From positions 1 to 55,291 of the forward strand of contig WJJI01000045.1 in assembly GCA_014729795.1 (NCBI GenBank): a DNA stretch of 55,291 nt. Direction: 5' to 3'. The notes under the pieces are model-generated. The model did not search any database and had not been told where the DNA came from. It saw only the letters and a list, made by a program, of their open reading frames with translations. Shown here in pieces: positions 8,309-17,428 of this stretch. This DNA comes from Candidatus Moraniibacteriota bacterium. GTDB lineage: Bacteria; Patescibacteriota; Minisyncoccia; CAIUEV01; JAHKAQ01. Position numbers and translations under genes: made by a program. Position 1 is the first letter of the stretch. Each line of letters begins with the position of its first letter.

Positions 8309-9721
8309 ATGGTTTATAATTCAAAACAAATTCAGCGAAAAACAATTAAGCTCGGCTTGATTATCTTAATTAGCTTGCTTCTTTATCCAATATATCCGGT
8401 TACCGCTACCGATCAGCCAAATTCTAGTTCAACAACCGACCAACAAGATGAGCAAAACTCTGAATCAGATCAGGAAAACGATGAAGAAGAACAGGCTCGA
8501 GAACAGGAAATTAAAAAAAAGAAACAACAATTACGCGAAGCCGAATCAAAAAGGAATCGTTATCAATCCAGAAGCACCTATTTTGGCGCCAAAGCTGACA
8601 CTTTAGAAAAAATGATTCAAAACATTGATAGCCAGATTAATCAAACTCAAACTTCATTTAACCAAACCCAGAAAGGAATTGAAGATTTGGAAAAAAAAAT
8701 TAAGCAAAAATCAACTCAAATCAATGAATTGGAGAAAGTGCTTAGCAGCAAAAGAATTATTTTAAGTGAATATATTAAAATTTTTAACGTCAATACCTCA
8801 AAATCTACTCTTGAAATCATGCTGGCTTCAAGTAATTTAAGTGAATATTTTCAGGAGTTAAATTCATTAAACCAGATTTCTAATGATATTAAAAAAATTT
8901 ACGATCAAATTAAAGAAGACAAGAATGTTATTTTAACTCAACGCGTTGATCTGGAAAAGCAAATGGACAAGCAAATCGGTTTAAAAATTATGTTGGAACA
9001 GCAAAGATTAACGCTTGAGACTCAAAAAACTCAAAAAAATCAGCTTTTAGAAAGAACTCAGGGTGAAGAGGAAAAATATCAAGCTTTACTGCAAAGCGAA
9101 GAATCAATTATTTCGCGCATTTCAGCAGAACTAACCGCGCTGCAAAGTCATGGAGTTGTAATTGATTTTGAAGACGCTGTGGCCGCGGCTCGTTATGCTT
9201 CCAATAAAACCGGGGTGCGAGTTGCCTATTTGTTGGGAATTTTAAAAGTAGAGTCAAATATGGGCAATAATGTTGGCGGGGGTAGTTATTTAGTTGATAT
9301 GAAACCAAGTCAAAGAGAGATTTTTGAAGAAATCTGCCAGGATTTGGATTATGATCCCGTCACCATGCCGGTTTCCAAAAAACCTTGCTATCGAGACGAT
9401 AAAGGTAATTGTACCGGGTGGGGAGGCGCTATGGGGCCTGCTCAATTTATTCCTTCTACCTGGATGGGCTATAAAAAGCAAGTCGAGGCAGTTACGGGTA
9501 GCAAAGCCGCTAATCCTTGGGATATCAGGCATGCTCTCACCGCTATGGCGTTAAAAGTTACTAAAATTCCAGGGGTGGAAGATCACGATCCGGATGCGGA
9601 AGCCAAGGCTGCCAATATTTACTTAGCCGGTGGCAATTGGGAAAACTATACCTGGTATGGAGATAGGGTTATGAAGTATGCGGATGCTTTTGAACAAGAA
9701 TTAAATATTTCGGAAGAATAA
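8309..9721 (+). CDS. coiled-coil lytic transglycosylase (MltB-like catalytic domain)
   Basis: Exported cell-wall enzyme. A signal segment (about residues 12-32) is followed by an acidic Gln/Glu-rich linker, a long coiled coil (about 65-265) of the PcsB/CwlO/EnvC type, and a C-terminal lytic transglycosylase domain (about 290-460). The likely catalytic Glu is E315 in GILKVESNMG, and the hallmark GAMGPAQFIPSTW and ANPWD motifs follow, as in SLT_2/MltB enzymes. The architecture joins a division-hydrolase regulatory coiled coil to a glycan-cleaving domain in one chain. Three cysteines lie in the insert between the catalytic Glu and GAMGPAQ. Expected to cut peptidoglycan glycan strands during growth or division. 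Confidence 0.87.
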   Translation: MVYNSKQIQRKTIKLGLIILISLLLYPIYPVTATDQPNSSSTTDQQDEQNSESDQENDEEEQAREQEIKKKKQQLREAESKRNRYQSRSTYFGAKADTLEKMIQNIDSQINQTQTSFNQTQKGIEDLEKKIKQKSTQINELEKVLSSKRIILSEYIKIFNVNTSKSTLEIMLASSNLSEYFQELNSLNQISNDIKKIYDQIKEDKNVILTQRVDLEKQMDKQIGLKIMLEQQRLTLETQKTQKNQLLERTQGEEEKYQALLQSEESIISRISAELTALQSHGVVIDFEDAVAAARYASNKTGVRVAYLLGILKVESNMGNNVGGGSYLVDMKPSQREIFEEICQDLDYDPVTMPVSKKPCYRDDKGNCTGWGGAMGPAQFIPSTWMGYKKQVEAVTGSKAANPWDIRHALTAMALKVTKIPGVEDHDPDAEAKAANIYLAGGNWENYTWYGDRVMKYADAFEQELNISEE

Positions 9722-9746
9722 AATTCAATCAATTCAATTACTTTTA

Positions 9747-10337
9747 TTATTTACTTAAATTTTTTAAAGCTTGTTTAACTTTTTCTTCAGTTGTTGTTAA
9801 TTTTGAATCTACCGTATTTAAAGCTTGCCTAGCTTGTTCATTTGAATAACCCAGAGCCTCTAAAGCCTCAATGCTTTCAAGATCGATGCTTTTCGATTCC
9901 ATGGGCCGGTCTTCTTCATTTAATTGGGTTTCAGAAATCAACCCTATTTTGTTTTTTAATTCCAAAACTATTTTTTCAGCGGTTTTTTTACCAATGCCTG
10001 ACACCTTGGTTAAAATTGTATAATCAGCTTTAGCGATTGACTCGGTGATTTCTCTTGGTTTGGCTTGGGATAAAATGGCTAAGGCGCCTTTAGGCCCGAT
10101 TCCGGATACTTGAATGAGGATCTCAAACATTCGCTGTTCTTGTTTGGTGGTAAAACCATATAAATCTAAAATATTTTCTCTGGTAATTAAATAGGTGTGC
10201 AGAATTATTTTTTCGTTGAGCTCAACCTTAGCAACAGCATCAACAGGGGAGTAGATTTTATAACCAACACCGTTGCAATCAATCACCAGATAATTGCCTG
10301 ATTTTTCGATTACTTTACCGGTTATTTGCGCTATCAT
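9747..10337 (-). CDS. ruvA: Holliday junction branch migration protein RuvA
   Basis: RuvA tetramer subunit that binds Holliday junctions and recruits the RuvB motor. The N-terminal OB domain (MIAQITGKV...CNGVGYKIY) is followed by two helix-hairpin-helix motifs, VSGIGPKGALAIL and VSGIGKKTAEKIVLEL. After an acidic linker comes the UBA-like domain III (ALEALGYSNEQARQAL) that contacts RuvB. Length 196 is typical. Neither ruvB nor ruvC is adjacent. It is convergent with the upstream plus-strand transglycosylase (25-base gap). Confidence 0.95.
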   Translation of the reverse strand: MIAQITGKVIEKSGNYLVIDCNGVGYKIYSPVDAVAKVELNEKIILHTYLITRENILDLYGFTTKQEQRMFEILIQVSGIGPKGALAILSQAKPREITESIAKADYTILTKVSGIGKKTAEKIVLELKNKIGLISETQLNEEDRPMESKSIDLESIEALEALGYSNEQARQALNTVDSKLTTTEEKVKQALKNLSK

Positions 10338-10394
10338 ACTATTCTAAATATAAGTTATTATTAAAATTATCTTGAAAAATATTACCTCTTAAGA

Positions 10395-12269
10395 TTAGAA
10401 CTTATGAAAAGTTTTAAATTGGGTGCCTTGGAATTCCGGAGTCAAGTCAACTTCCTTCTCATAAACCGAGTAATGTTCTTTAATTTTTCTTTCAATTTGT
10501 TGATCTGGTTTTTGCAAGATAATTTCAAATTCACAGTTTAGATTAATTTGGTTAATTTCATCCGGATTCAAGTAATTCAAATTTTGACTTTTTTCAAAAT
10601 TAACAAAACGAATGGTTTCCAAAGAAACAGGAAAACCGGTATCAATTTTTTTATTTTGAGCATTAACTATCAAGTATTTTTCATACAGGTTATCGCTTTT
10701 TTTTAAATATTCACCGATATTTACCATTCTTTTTTCAAAAGCGTGAGCCGTGTGTGTTGATCTTCCCCAAACTAGAAAATAATTATTTAAATTATAGATC
10801 ATTGTCAAACCCAAAGCCACAGCTACTAACCAATAATTAAATAAATAAAAATAATTAGCATTAATATCCGGTTTTTTTATTTTCAGTTTATTAAACACAA
10901 TTGCCGCTCTATCTCGATTTTGCTTACTTGTTAAAAAAGCAATAACCAGGCTCGCGAACATAATAGCCGGCGGCAAAGCTCCAATGGAGCGCAAAGCGTG
11001 CGGTATTCCTTCAATGGTTAAAAATGCGGGGCTGAGCATGACTAAAAACCAACCCATTAAAGTGCCTAAAGTTAAAATTTTCCGATATGGTCTACTTAAT
11101 AACCTTTTGAATCGCAATTCCCTTAATATTTTTTGCCAAGGCTTTTTAGCTAACTTTTTATTTTTTTTGGGGCCTAGCAGAATATTAATTATTTTCAGAT
11201 AAAATTTTCTAAATTTTTCTATGTTAGCTTTATGCCATTTAACGTACATTAAAACCAACCATAGACCCAAACCGCTTAATAGGCCCACTAAAAACATGAT
11301 TGCCACAAAAGGGGACAATTGAGGTTTATCGGGTAAATTATGTCTCCAGTTTTGATCACCTTTATAAATAAATTGGCCTAAAGTCTGCCCAAGGGTTTTG
11401 GTCAAGGCTTGCACCGGTTTTCCTTGATGATTGGCTGGCGATAAAACAAAAATATTGTTATCATTTTGTCTTGAGCTAACGCTTTGCGGGTTATTCAAAT
11501 AATAGATTATCATTGGACCTGCGGTTAGACAAAAACCAATGATTAAAGTGACAATAGGGATAAAAACCGGCTTAATCACAATTAAAGAAAAAGCCTTTAG
11601 TCGATCCATTTTTTTGATTACTCGATTGCGATATTTCATTATTCCGGTTATAATAACTAAGCCAAAAAAACCAGCTACCACAGCAGGAAAGACTCGAAAA
11701 GCAATATAGGTGTGGATACCCAAACCTAAGATTAAACCAGCCATTAAAAAATTTAAGAGCTGACTCAATTTAATTCTATGGCTCAATTCTTTATCGATTT
11801 GTTTTTGTCCTTTAAATAAAAAAAACAAAACCAAGCAAGTAATTAAAGGCACCAAAATAGCCCGAAATCCAATTCGAGAAAAATTAATATGCCAAAAACT
11901 TACTGAACAAATAAAAGCGCTTAGCAATCCAACTCGGAAATTAAACATTTCTTTAGCGGCTAAATAGATCGCCGGTATGGTTAAAAGGCCTATTAAAGCC
12001 GGAACAATGCGAAAAACCGCGATACTTATGTCAAAAATTTTTAAAAATATCACTACCAAATTTATAAATAAGCCTTCTCTGCCATTGTTGTTAGGATAAT
12101 ACAATCTCAGGTCACCTTGATCCCAGGCTCTTAAACCGTCCGTAGCGTTAACCGCTTCATCCGGATAAAGTCCGGGCGGTATTTGATCTAATTTATAAAA
12201 ACGAGCCATTAGAGCAATTAACAAGATAATCGCCATGATTAAAATAACTCGAAATTTTCTGTTTTGCAT
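10395..12269 (-). CDS. polytopic GT39/PMT-like membrane glycosyltransferase
   Basis: Integral membrane transferase of the GT-C type, expected to use a polyprenyl-phosphate sugar on the outer face of the membrane. Residues 8-22 form the first membrane helix. They are followed by the exterior loop with the acidic pair D37-E38 (LYPDEAVN), the position of the catalytic Asp/Glu in PMT/ArnT-like enzymes, and the loop NNNGREGLF typical of this group. About ten more hydrophobic segments follow, with a basic cytoplasmic loop (about 345-395) and a soluble C-terminal tail (about 520-624). It could glycosylate surface proteins or lipids; the acceptor is unknown. ruvA lies 57 bases downstream on the same strand. 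Confidence 0.8.
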   Translation of the reverse strand: MQNRKFRVILIMAIILLIALMARFYKLDQIPPGLYPDEAVNATDGLRAWDQGDLRLYYPNNNGREGLFINLVVIFLKIFDISIAVFRIVPALIGLLTIPAIYLAAKEMFNFRVGLLSAFICSVSFWHINFSRIGFRAILVPLITCLVLFFLFKGQKQIDKELSHRIKLSQLLNFLMAGLILGLGIHTYIAFRVFPAVVAGFFGLVIITGIMKYRNRVIKKMDRLKAFSLIVIKPVFIPIVTLIIGFCLTAGPMIIYYLNNPQSVSSRQNDNNIFVLSPANHQGKPVQALTKTLGQTLGQFIYKGDQNWRHNLPDKPQLSPFVAIMFLVGLLSGLGLWLVLMYVKWHKANIEKFRKFYLKIINILLGPKKNKKLAKKPWQKILRELRFKRLLSRPYRKILTLGTLMGWFLVMLSPAFLTIEGIPHALRSIGALPPAIMFASLVIAFLTSKQNRDRAAIVFNKLKIKKPDINANYFYLFNYWLVAVALGLTMIYNLNNYFLVWGRSTHTAHAFEKRMVNIGEYLKKSDNLYEKYLIVNAQNKKIDTGFPVSLETIRFVNFEKSQNLNYLNPDEINQINLNCEFEIILQKPDQQIERKIKEHYSVYEKEVDLTPEFQGTQFKTFHKF

Positions 12270-12432
12270 TTTTTATTTTTTTAGTTTTTACTTAATTATC
12301 ATTAATTATAATTGATTTTCTATTTTTAATCAATTAATACATATTTTAAGATATGAAAAATTTAATTATAAATTCAAAAAACGCTAAAATCGGGATCTTA
12401 ACAGAGTTTATCTAATTATTTCCGGCAAATGC

Positions 12433-12461
12433 TTATCAAAACAACCGGAGCGTGATATAAT
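12433..12461 (+). promoter_or_regulatory. promoter of the histidine kinase gene
   Basis: TTATCA (12433-12438) and a perfect TATAAT (12456-12461) are separated by 17 bases, with an extended -10 TGA just before the hexamer. Predicted start near 12468 gives a leader of about 64 bases. The remaining 12270-12531 gap is AT-rich without other signals. Confidence 0.6.
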
Positions 12462-12531
12462 AATATTGAAAATTGTTAAAAGGATCTATAAAAAAGATAA
12501 AACTTCAAAATAGTTACTAACAATAAAATAA

Positions 12532-14730
12532 ATGTATTGGTATGATTTAATCTATTTGTCTTGTTTTTTGATTTATTTTGGATTGGCCTTGATCGTTTAT
12601 GTTAAAAACACTAAAAGCAAAACCAATCAGGCTTTTACTTGGCTTTTTATTAGTTTGAGTGGCTGGATCTTTATTTCCTATTTGCTTCAGCAACTTGAAT
12701 TTAACGGTTTTTTTAATAATTTTTTCAAAAGCTTATTCTTTATTTTTGTTGAACTGGTCGCATTCTTTGCTTTTTGGGTTGGTTTGTATTTTCCAGAAAA
12801 AAATTTTTCTTTATCCAAAACTAAGCGCTCTTTGGTTTTCTTTTGGATCTTTTTTTTAATTGGCTTAACCTTATTGGTTAATTTACTTAGCCACAAATTA
12901 CTAATTTCCCAAGAAAAATTATTAAATGTGTTTTACCTAATTTTTATCATTCATTTTTATTTCTTCGCTCCAGCTATTATTATCTTGCCGCTTTTAAAAT
13001 ATAAAAAAGCAAATTCAAGACAAAAATCTCAAATTATTTTTTTAATAACCGGTTGTGTTTTTTCAATTTTGCCCGCTTCATTTACCAACCTTATTCTGCC
13101 ATATTTTTTTCAAATCAACGAATATCAAGCCTTAGGAGTTATTTTTACTTTGTTTTTTTTAGTATTCATTTTCTATAATATTATTTTTAATCAACTCCTT
13201 GATATTAAATTGGTTTTAAGAAAAAGCTTTGTTTATTTTTTTTCAGTTTTGACTTCAGTTTGGTTAGCCATGGCATTATATTTTATCTTTAATTTGGTTT
13301 TTCCTATATATTTTACCAATATCTTGATTTTAACCATTAGCGTTATTGTTTTTTCAAAAATTAAAGATTTTTATTATCAGTCAGCTAATCGATATTTCTT
13401 TTCCTCTTTATATAATGTTAAGGAAGTTATCAAGAGCTCCAGTCAAAAATTAGCAACCGTGCAAAAACCTGGTCAGGTTTATGGTTTGATTTCCGAAATT
13501 TTAAACAATATTTTTCATCCTCAAGCAATTGGAGTTTTAATTTTTAATGAGTCTAGAAAAAAGTATCAAATTAAGTTTAATAAGGGCTTTCAAACCAAGG
13601 GTCGTAAGTACTACCAAAGCAATCAATTTTTAAAGCAAAAATATATCAAATATAATCAATCCATTTTGATCGATCAGGCTTTGATATTACATAATCAACC
13701 CAAAACTCAAAAATTTTTATTATCATTAAAAAAAATAGGAGTTAAACTGATAACCCCGCTTAATTATGAAAACAAAACCATTGGCTTAATTGTTTTGGGC
13801 GCCAAACAAACCAATGATACTTACAATCAAGAAGATTTAACCGTTTTAAGTATTTTGGGCTCTCAAGCCGCGATCGCGGTTCAAAATGCTTTATACTTTA
13901 ATCAAATTCTTGAATTCAACCAAAAACTTAAGCAAGAAGTTGAACAAGCCACTCAAAAATTACGTCAAGCAAATGAAAAGTTGCAAAAAGCTGATGCTTA
14001 TAAAACCGAGTTCCTTTCCATTGCCTCTCATCAGTTGCGTACTCCACTAACCTCAATCAAAGGATTTTCTCACTTACTTATGGATGGCGCTTATGGCGAG
14101 CTTAGCAAAAAACAAATGCTAACCATTGAAAAGATTTTTATTTCCAATGAGCGTTTGATTAGTTTGGTTGAAGATTTGCTTAATTTAACCAGGATTGAAC
14201 AAGGTCGAATCGAATATGAGTTTGAAGAAATCGACTTACATAAATTAGTGAGTAATGTTTATAAAATCATGAAAATTCAAGCTAAACATAAAAATCTTGA
14301 CTTGGTATACAAAAATAAAATCAAAAAAGAAGCCAACAGGATCATAAAAGCAGATGACCGCAAACTTATTGAGGTAATTGGCAATCTTGTGGATAATGCT
14401 ATTAAATATACCGCTCAAGGAACGATTACCATCACTTTAAAAAAAGCCGATGATCAAAAAGACAAAATTCAAGTACGAATTCAAGATACGGGCGTTGGTA
14501 TTGACAAAAACCAAAAAGCCAAACTGTTTAAAAAATTTAGCCGGGGTAAAAATATTCAAGTCATGCACGCCAATGGTACGGGTTTAGGTTTATATATTGT
14601 CAAAGAACTCATTCAGGCTCATCAGGGAAAAGTTTGGGCTGAAAGTCCGGGCAAAGGCAAAGGCAGCACATTTATAGTAGAGTTGCCATTGAGCAAAAAC
14701 AAGAATAAAAAGTCTGATAAAGCAAAATAA
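12532..14730 (+). CDS. membrane sensor histidine kinase (multi-TM, GAF, HisKA, HATPase)
   Basis: Sensor kinase with eight or nine hydrophobic segments in residues 3-273 (a 7TM/MASE-like input module), a GAF-like domain about 300-455 and a short coiled coil. The HisKA dimerisation helix carries phospho-acceptor H500 in SHQLRTPLTSIKG. A HATPase_c domain follows with N box NLVDNAIKYT, G1 DTGVGI, F box LFKKFSRG and G2 GTGLGLYIVKE. All catalytic boxes look intact. No response regulator lies next to it, so the partner must be encoded elsewhere. Its promoter has a perfect -10. The flavodoxin gene starts 33 bases after its stop and may be co-expressed. Signal unknown. Confidence 0.92.
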   Translation: MYWYDLIYLSCFLIYFGLALIVYVKNTKSKTNQAFTWLFISLSGWIFISYLLQQLEFNGFFNNFFKSLFFIFVELVAFFAFWVGLYFPEKNFSLSKTKRSLVFFWIFFLIGLTLLVNLLSHKLLISQEKLLNVFYLIFIIHFYFFAPAIIILPLLKYKKANSRQKSQIIFLITGCVFSILPASFTNLILPYFFQINEYQALGVIFTLFFLVFIFYNIIFNQLLDIKLVLRKSFVYFFSVLTSVWLAMALYFIFNLVFPIYFTNILILTISVIVFSKIKDFYYQSANRYFFSSLYNVKEVIKSSSQKLATVQKPGQVYGLISEILNNIFHPQAIGVLIFNESRKKYQIKFNKGFQTKGRKYYQSNQFLKQKYIKYNQSILIDQALILHNQPKTQKFLLSLKKIGVKLITPLNYENKTIGLIVLGAKQTNDTYNQEDLTVLSILGSQAAIAVQNALYFNQILEFNQKLKQEVEQATQKLRQANEKLQKADAYKTEFLSIASHQLRTPLTSIKGFSHLLMDGAYGELSKKQMLTIEKIFISNERLISLVEDLLNLTRIEQGRIEYEFEEIDLHKLVSNVYKIMKIQAKHKNLDLVYKNKIKKEANRIIKADDRKLIEVIGNLVDNAIKYTAQGTITITLKKADDQKDKIQVRIQDTGVGIDKNQKAKLFKKFSRGKNIQVMHANGTGLGLYIVKELIQAHQGKVWAESPGKGKGSTFIVELPLSKNKNKKSDKAK

Positions 14731-14763
14731 TTTTTATCAATAAATAATTTTTTAATTATAATA

Positions 14764-15270
14764 ATGAAAGGAATAATAATCTATAAAACAATATACGGCA
14801 GCACAAAGCAGTACGCTAAATGGCTTGAGCAAGCAACCGGATTTAAAGCGTTTTCGGTTAAGGGTCGATTTAAAAAGGCTTTACAACAAGCCGATATCGT
14901 AATTTTTGGCAGTTTGGTGGTGGCTTCCATGCCTATGATCGCGCCCTATATTAAAAAAAATTGGGAAAAAATAAAAAATAAAAAAATAATTCTTTATACA
15001 ACCTCAGGCGCTCCTCCGACCGATCAAGATTTAAAAAAAGGCTTTGAAAAAGCCTTTCCAGAAGATATGAGAAAAAAAATACATTATTTCCCTTTGGGTG
15101 GGCGAACCATTATTGAAAAACTGAAGTGGCATCATAAATTAATGATAAAAATGGCCGCTAAAATGGTCAAGGATCCTAAACAAAAAGAACAAATGACCAA
15201 AGATGTTGATCGGGTTGAGAAGAAAAGTTTAGAGCCTATCATTGAGTTGGTTAATAACCTAAAAAAATAA
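14764..15270 (+). CDS. flavodoxin-domain protein
   Basis: Short-chain flavodoxin-like protein (168 residues) of the flavodoxin_5 / HemG-like group. The N-terminal FMN phosphate loop reads YKTIYGSTKQYAKWL, then DIVIFGSLVVASMP and ILYTTSGAPP at the positions of the flavin-contacting 60s and 90s loops. No heme-biosynthesis genes are nearby, so protoporphyrinogen oxidase activity should not be assumed; an electron carrier or quinone-reductase role is equally possible. The stop is 2 bases from the stop of the convergent peptidase gene. Confidence 0.75.
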   Translation: MKGIIIYKTIYGSTKQYAKWLEQATGFKAFSVKGRFKKALQQADIVIFGSLVVASMPMIAPYIKKNWEKIKNKKIILYTTSGAPPTDQDLKKGFEKAFPEDMRKKIHYFPLGGRTIIEKLKWHHKLMIKMAAKMVKDPKQKEQMTKDVDRVEKKSLEPIIELVNNLKK

Positions 15271-15272
15271 GT

Positions 15273-16040
15273 TTAGCCATAACCAATTATTTTTACCGGA
15301 TCGTACCATGCTTTTAGCTCGGATTCTTGCTGTACATATCCTCTAAAATCAATTTTTTCACCTTTAATAATGCCTAAATGTAAGTGCTTTCTTTCCTGAT
15401 CCGTTTCTTGGCTTTTGTCTTGACCTAAAAAAGCAATAAACTCTCCTTGTTTAACCAAATCATTTTTTGATTTTTTAACGCTAGTTAATTTCACGTGACC
15501 ATATAAAATTAAAATACTTTGATCTTGCCATTCACAGGATTGAACAACAACCCCACCATAACCATTAATCCAACCTTTATAAACAAGCTTTCCGGTACAA
15601 CAGGCTTGTACTTGAGTTGGTTGGTCGATTTCCTGATTAAACACTTCCAAATCAACCCCGGTATGAAACCCCCTGAATCTTTCATTTTCTATAGGAGAAT
15701 TTTCCCTGGTGATATATTGAGCAAATTCTTTTTTAGTGATTCTTTTTTTCGGTTGGTCAATTGGCCAGGTGAAATTATCCGCTTTTTTGTTTGGTCCAAC
15801 GTCGTTGTTTTTTGACCGCTTTGTTTGCTTAAGCGGTTTTTGGGCTTGCTTGTCTTGTTCCTTTAAATTATTTTGATTTTGTTGCTTTATTTGATCGGCT
15901 ATTTCCGGGTCTTTTTTTTGTCTCTGATTTGTAACTTTACGGTTAACAAAGTTATTGTGATAATAAATCCAGATTAAAAAACCAACCAAGATCAAAAAAA
16001 TTAAAAAAAGTAAACAGTATTTTTTATTAGTTTTTTTCAT
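15273..16040 (-). CDS. membrane-anchored M23-family metallopeptidase
   Basis: LytM-type zinc endopeptidase acting on peptidoglycan cross-links. It has an N-terminal membrane anchor (about residues 8-26) and a disordered Gln/Lys/Asp-rich linker to about residue 90, then the peptidase domain. Zinc ligands H126 and D130 (FHTGVD) and H221 are present, with H182 (YGH) and H219 (HLHLG) as the catalytic histidines, so the active site is complete. Two adjacent cysteines (QACCTG) and a further Cys in the domain could form a disulfide. A promoter lies upstream at 16081-16109. Confidence 0.88.
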   Translation of the reverse strand: MKKTNKKYCLLFLIFLILVGFLIWIYYHNNFVNRKVTNQRQKKDPEIADQIKQQNQNNLKEQDKQAQKPLKQTKRSKNNDVGPNKKADNFTWPIDQPKKRITKKEFAQYITRENSPIENERFRGFHTGVDLEVFNQEIDQPTQVQACCTGKLVYKGWINGYGGVVVQSCEWQDQSILILYGHVKLTSVKKSKNDLVKQGEFIAFLGQDKSQETDQERKHLHLGIIKGEKIDFRGYVQQESELKAWYDPVKIIGYG

Positions 16041-16080
16041 TTTTGAAAGTTATACTTTTATTTGCTCAAAATTTATTTAC

Positions 16081-16109
16081 ATTATACAATATTTTAATAA
16101 ATCTCTTAA
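16081..16109 (-). promoter_or_regulatory. promoter of the M23 peptidase gene
   Basis: On the minus strand TTAAGA (16109-16104) is followed after 17 bases by a perfect TATAAT (16086-16081). The leader to the ATG at 16040 is about 35 bases. Confidence 0.5.
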
Positions 16110-16211
16110 TTATTTTTGGACTTATCCGGATTGGTAAGTCTAAATAATATAAATTATGAATTGAATTCGGGTTTTAAAATAATTTAACATTAATATTAAT
16201 TCAAATAAACA

Positions 16212-16484
16212 ATGACTATTCAAATCACCCAACCAGAACAGTCAGATTTAAAAGCAATGCGGGTTTTTGATTGGCCAATCTGGGAAAAAGGAGTGTCAGA
16301 ATTTCCATGGAGTTATGATGATCGAGAAACTTGTTATATCATCCAAGGTCAAGCCAGGGTTGTTCCGGATTCCGGCGCTAACCCAGTCACAATTAAGGCC
16401 GGGGATTTAGTAATATTCCCCAAGGGCTTACAGTGTAGATGGCAAATCATCCAACCTATTAAAAAGCATTATCAATTCGGATAA
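16212..16484 (+). CDS. small cupin protein (Cupin_3 / DUF861)
   Basis: Single-domain beta-barrel of 90 residues. Conserved pattern: WPIWEKGVSEFPWSYD, then TCYIIQGQARVVPD and AGDLVIFPKG, ending CRWQIIQPIKKHYQF. This matches the stand-alone Cupin_3 family related to EutQ and ureidoglycine-type barrels. The usual metal-binding histidines are not evident, as in many family members, so function stays open. An AT-only stem (16517-16539) between this gene and the next could act as a weak terminator. Confidence 0.8.
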   Translation: MTIQITQPEQSDLKAMRVFDWPIWEKGVSEFPWSYDDRETCYIIQGQARVVPDSGANPVTIKAGDLVIFPKGLQCRWQIIQPIKKHYQFG

Positions 16485-16555
16485 AATATCAATTTTGCTA
16501 ACAAGTTTTCAAGCTCTTAAAAAAGCTTAGTTTTTTTAATTATTAATTATTCAAC

Positions 16556-17410
16556 TTGCCCATAAAAAATATCATTCTTGATGTAGATGGAGTTATTATT
16601 GGAAGTAAAGAAAATCATAATTTTCCTCAACCTCATCCAAATATAATAAAAAAATTGGCTCATTTGCAAGCCAGTAATGTTAATGTGTCTTTTTGTACCG
16701 CGCGTTCCGGTTTTGTCACAGAACCCATTGTTTCTAGAGCCGGTCTAAATACTTTTCATGTAACCGATGGCGGAGGTTTGGTACGCAACTTTCTTGATAA
16801 CAAAACCGTTCTTAAAGTTCGGCTTAATTCTAAAAACAGCCAAAAATTGATTTTTGATTTATTTGCTCAAAAAGTTTTTTTTGAAGTTTATACCCTTAAA
16901 CAATGTTTAATGCCGAGTTATTTAAGCAATCATCCAGTTGCCAAAATTCATCAACAAATTTTACAATTTTCTCCAGTTTTTTTTAGCGATCCCGGTCTTG
17001 TAATCAAAAAGGAAACTTTAAAAATAACCCTTGCTGCTAACAATCTGAACCAAAAAAATCAAATTAACAAAATCCTAAAAAATTACCAATCGCTTTTTGA
17101 TATTAATTGGACTTTGCATCCAAGCAGAAAAAACTTACGGTTTGTTGTTATCACCCCTAAATCAATTTCCAAAGGCCAAGGAGTAGATTATTTAATTAAG
17201 CATTGTGGTTTTAAACTTGAAAACACCCTTGGCGTGGGCGATACCATTGGAGATTGGGATTTTATTCAAAATTGTGGATTCAAGGCGACTCTAGCTAACG
17301 CAACCCCTGATTTAAAACAAAAAATCAGCAAGCAAAATCAAAATAGCTTTATTGGGGGTCATGTTGACGAGAATGGTCTGTTAAGTATTTTTAAACATTT
17401 TAATATTTAA
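16556..17410 (+). CDS. HAD-superfamily phosphatase (Cof/SPP-like)
   Basis: HAD hydrolase starting at TTG 16556. This start is set by the catalytic motif I ILDVDGVI, whose two Asp are residues 8 and 10; no in-frame ATG precedes it. Motif II is FCTARSG, a lysine-containing KGQGVDYLIKHCGF gives motif III, and motif IV is GVGDTIGDWDF. The C2-type cap between about residues 85 and 190 places it with Cof-like and sucrose- or mannosylglycerate-phosphate phosphatases. Substrate is probably a sugar phosphate (inference). Convergent with the lipoprotein gene 18 bases away. Confidence 0.82.
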   Translation: MPIKNIILDVDGVIIGSKENHNFPQPHPNIIKKLAHLQASNVNVSFCTARSGFVTEPIVSRAGLNTFHVTDGGGLVRNFLDNKTVLKVRLNSKNSQKLIFDLFAQKVFFEVYTLKQCLMPSYLSNHPVAKIHQQILQFSPVFFSDPGLVIKKETLKITLAANNLNQKNQINKILKNYQSLFDINWTLHPSRKNLRFVVITPKSISKGQGVDYLIKHCGFKLENTLGVGDTIGDWDFIQNCGFKATLANATPDLKQKISKQNQNSFIGGHVDENGLLSIFKHFNI

Positions 17411-17428
17411 CAGGCTTGATCAGAGATT

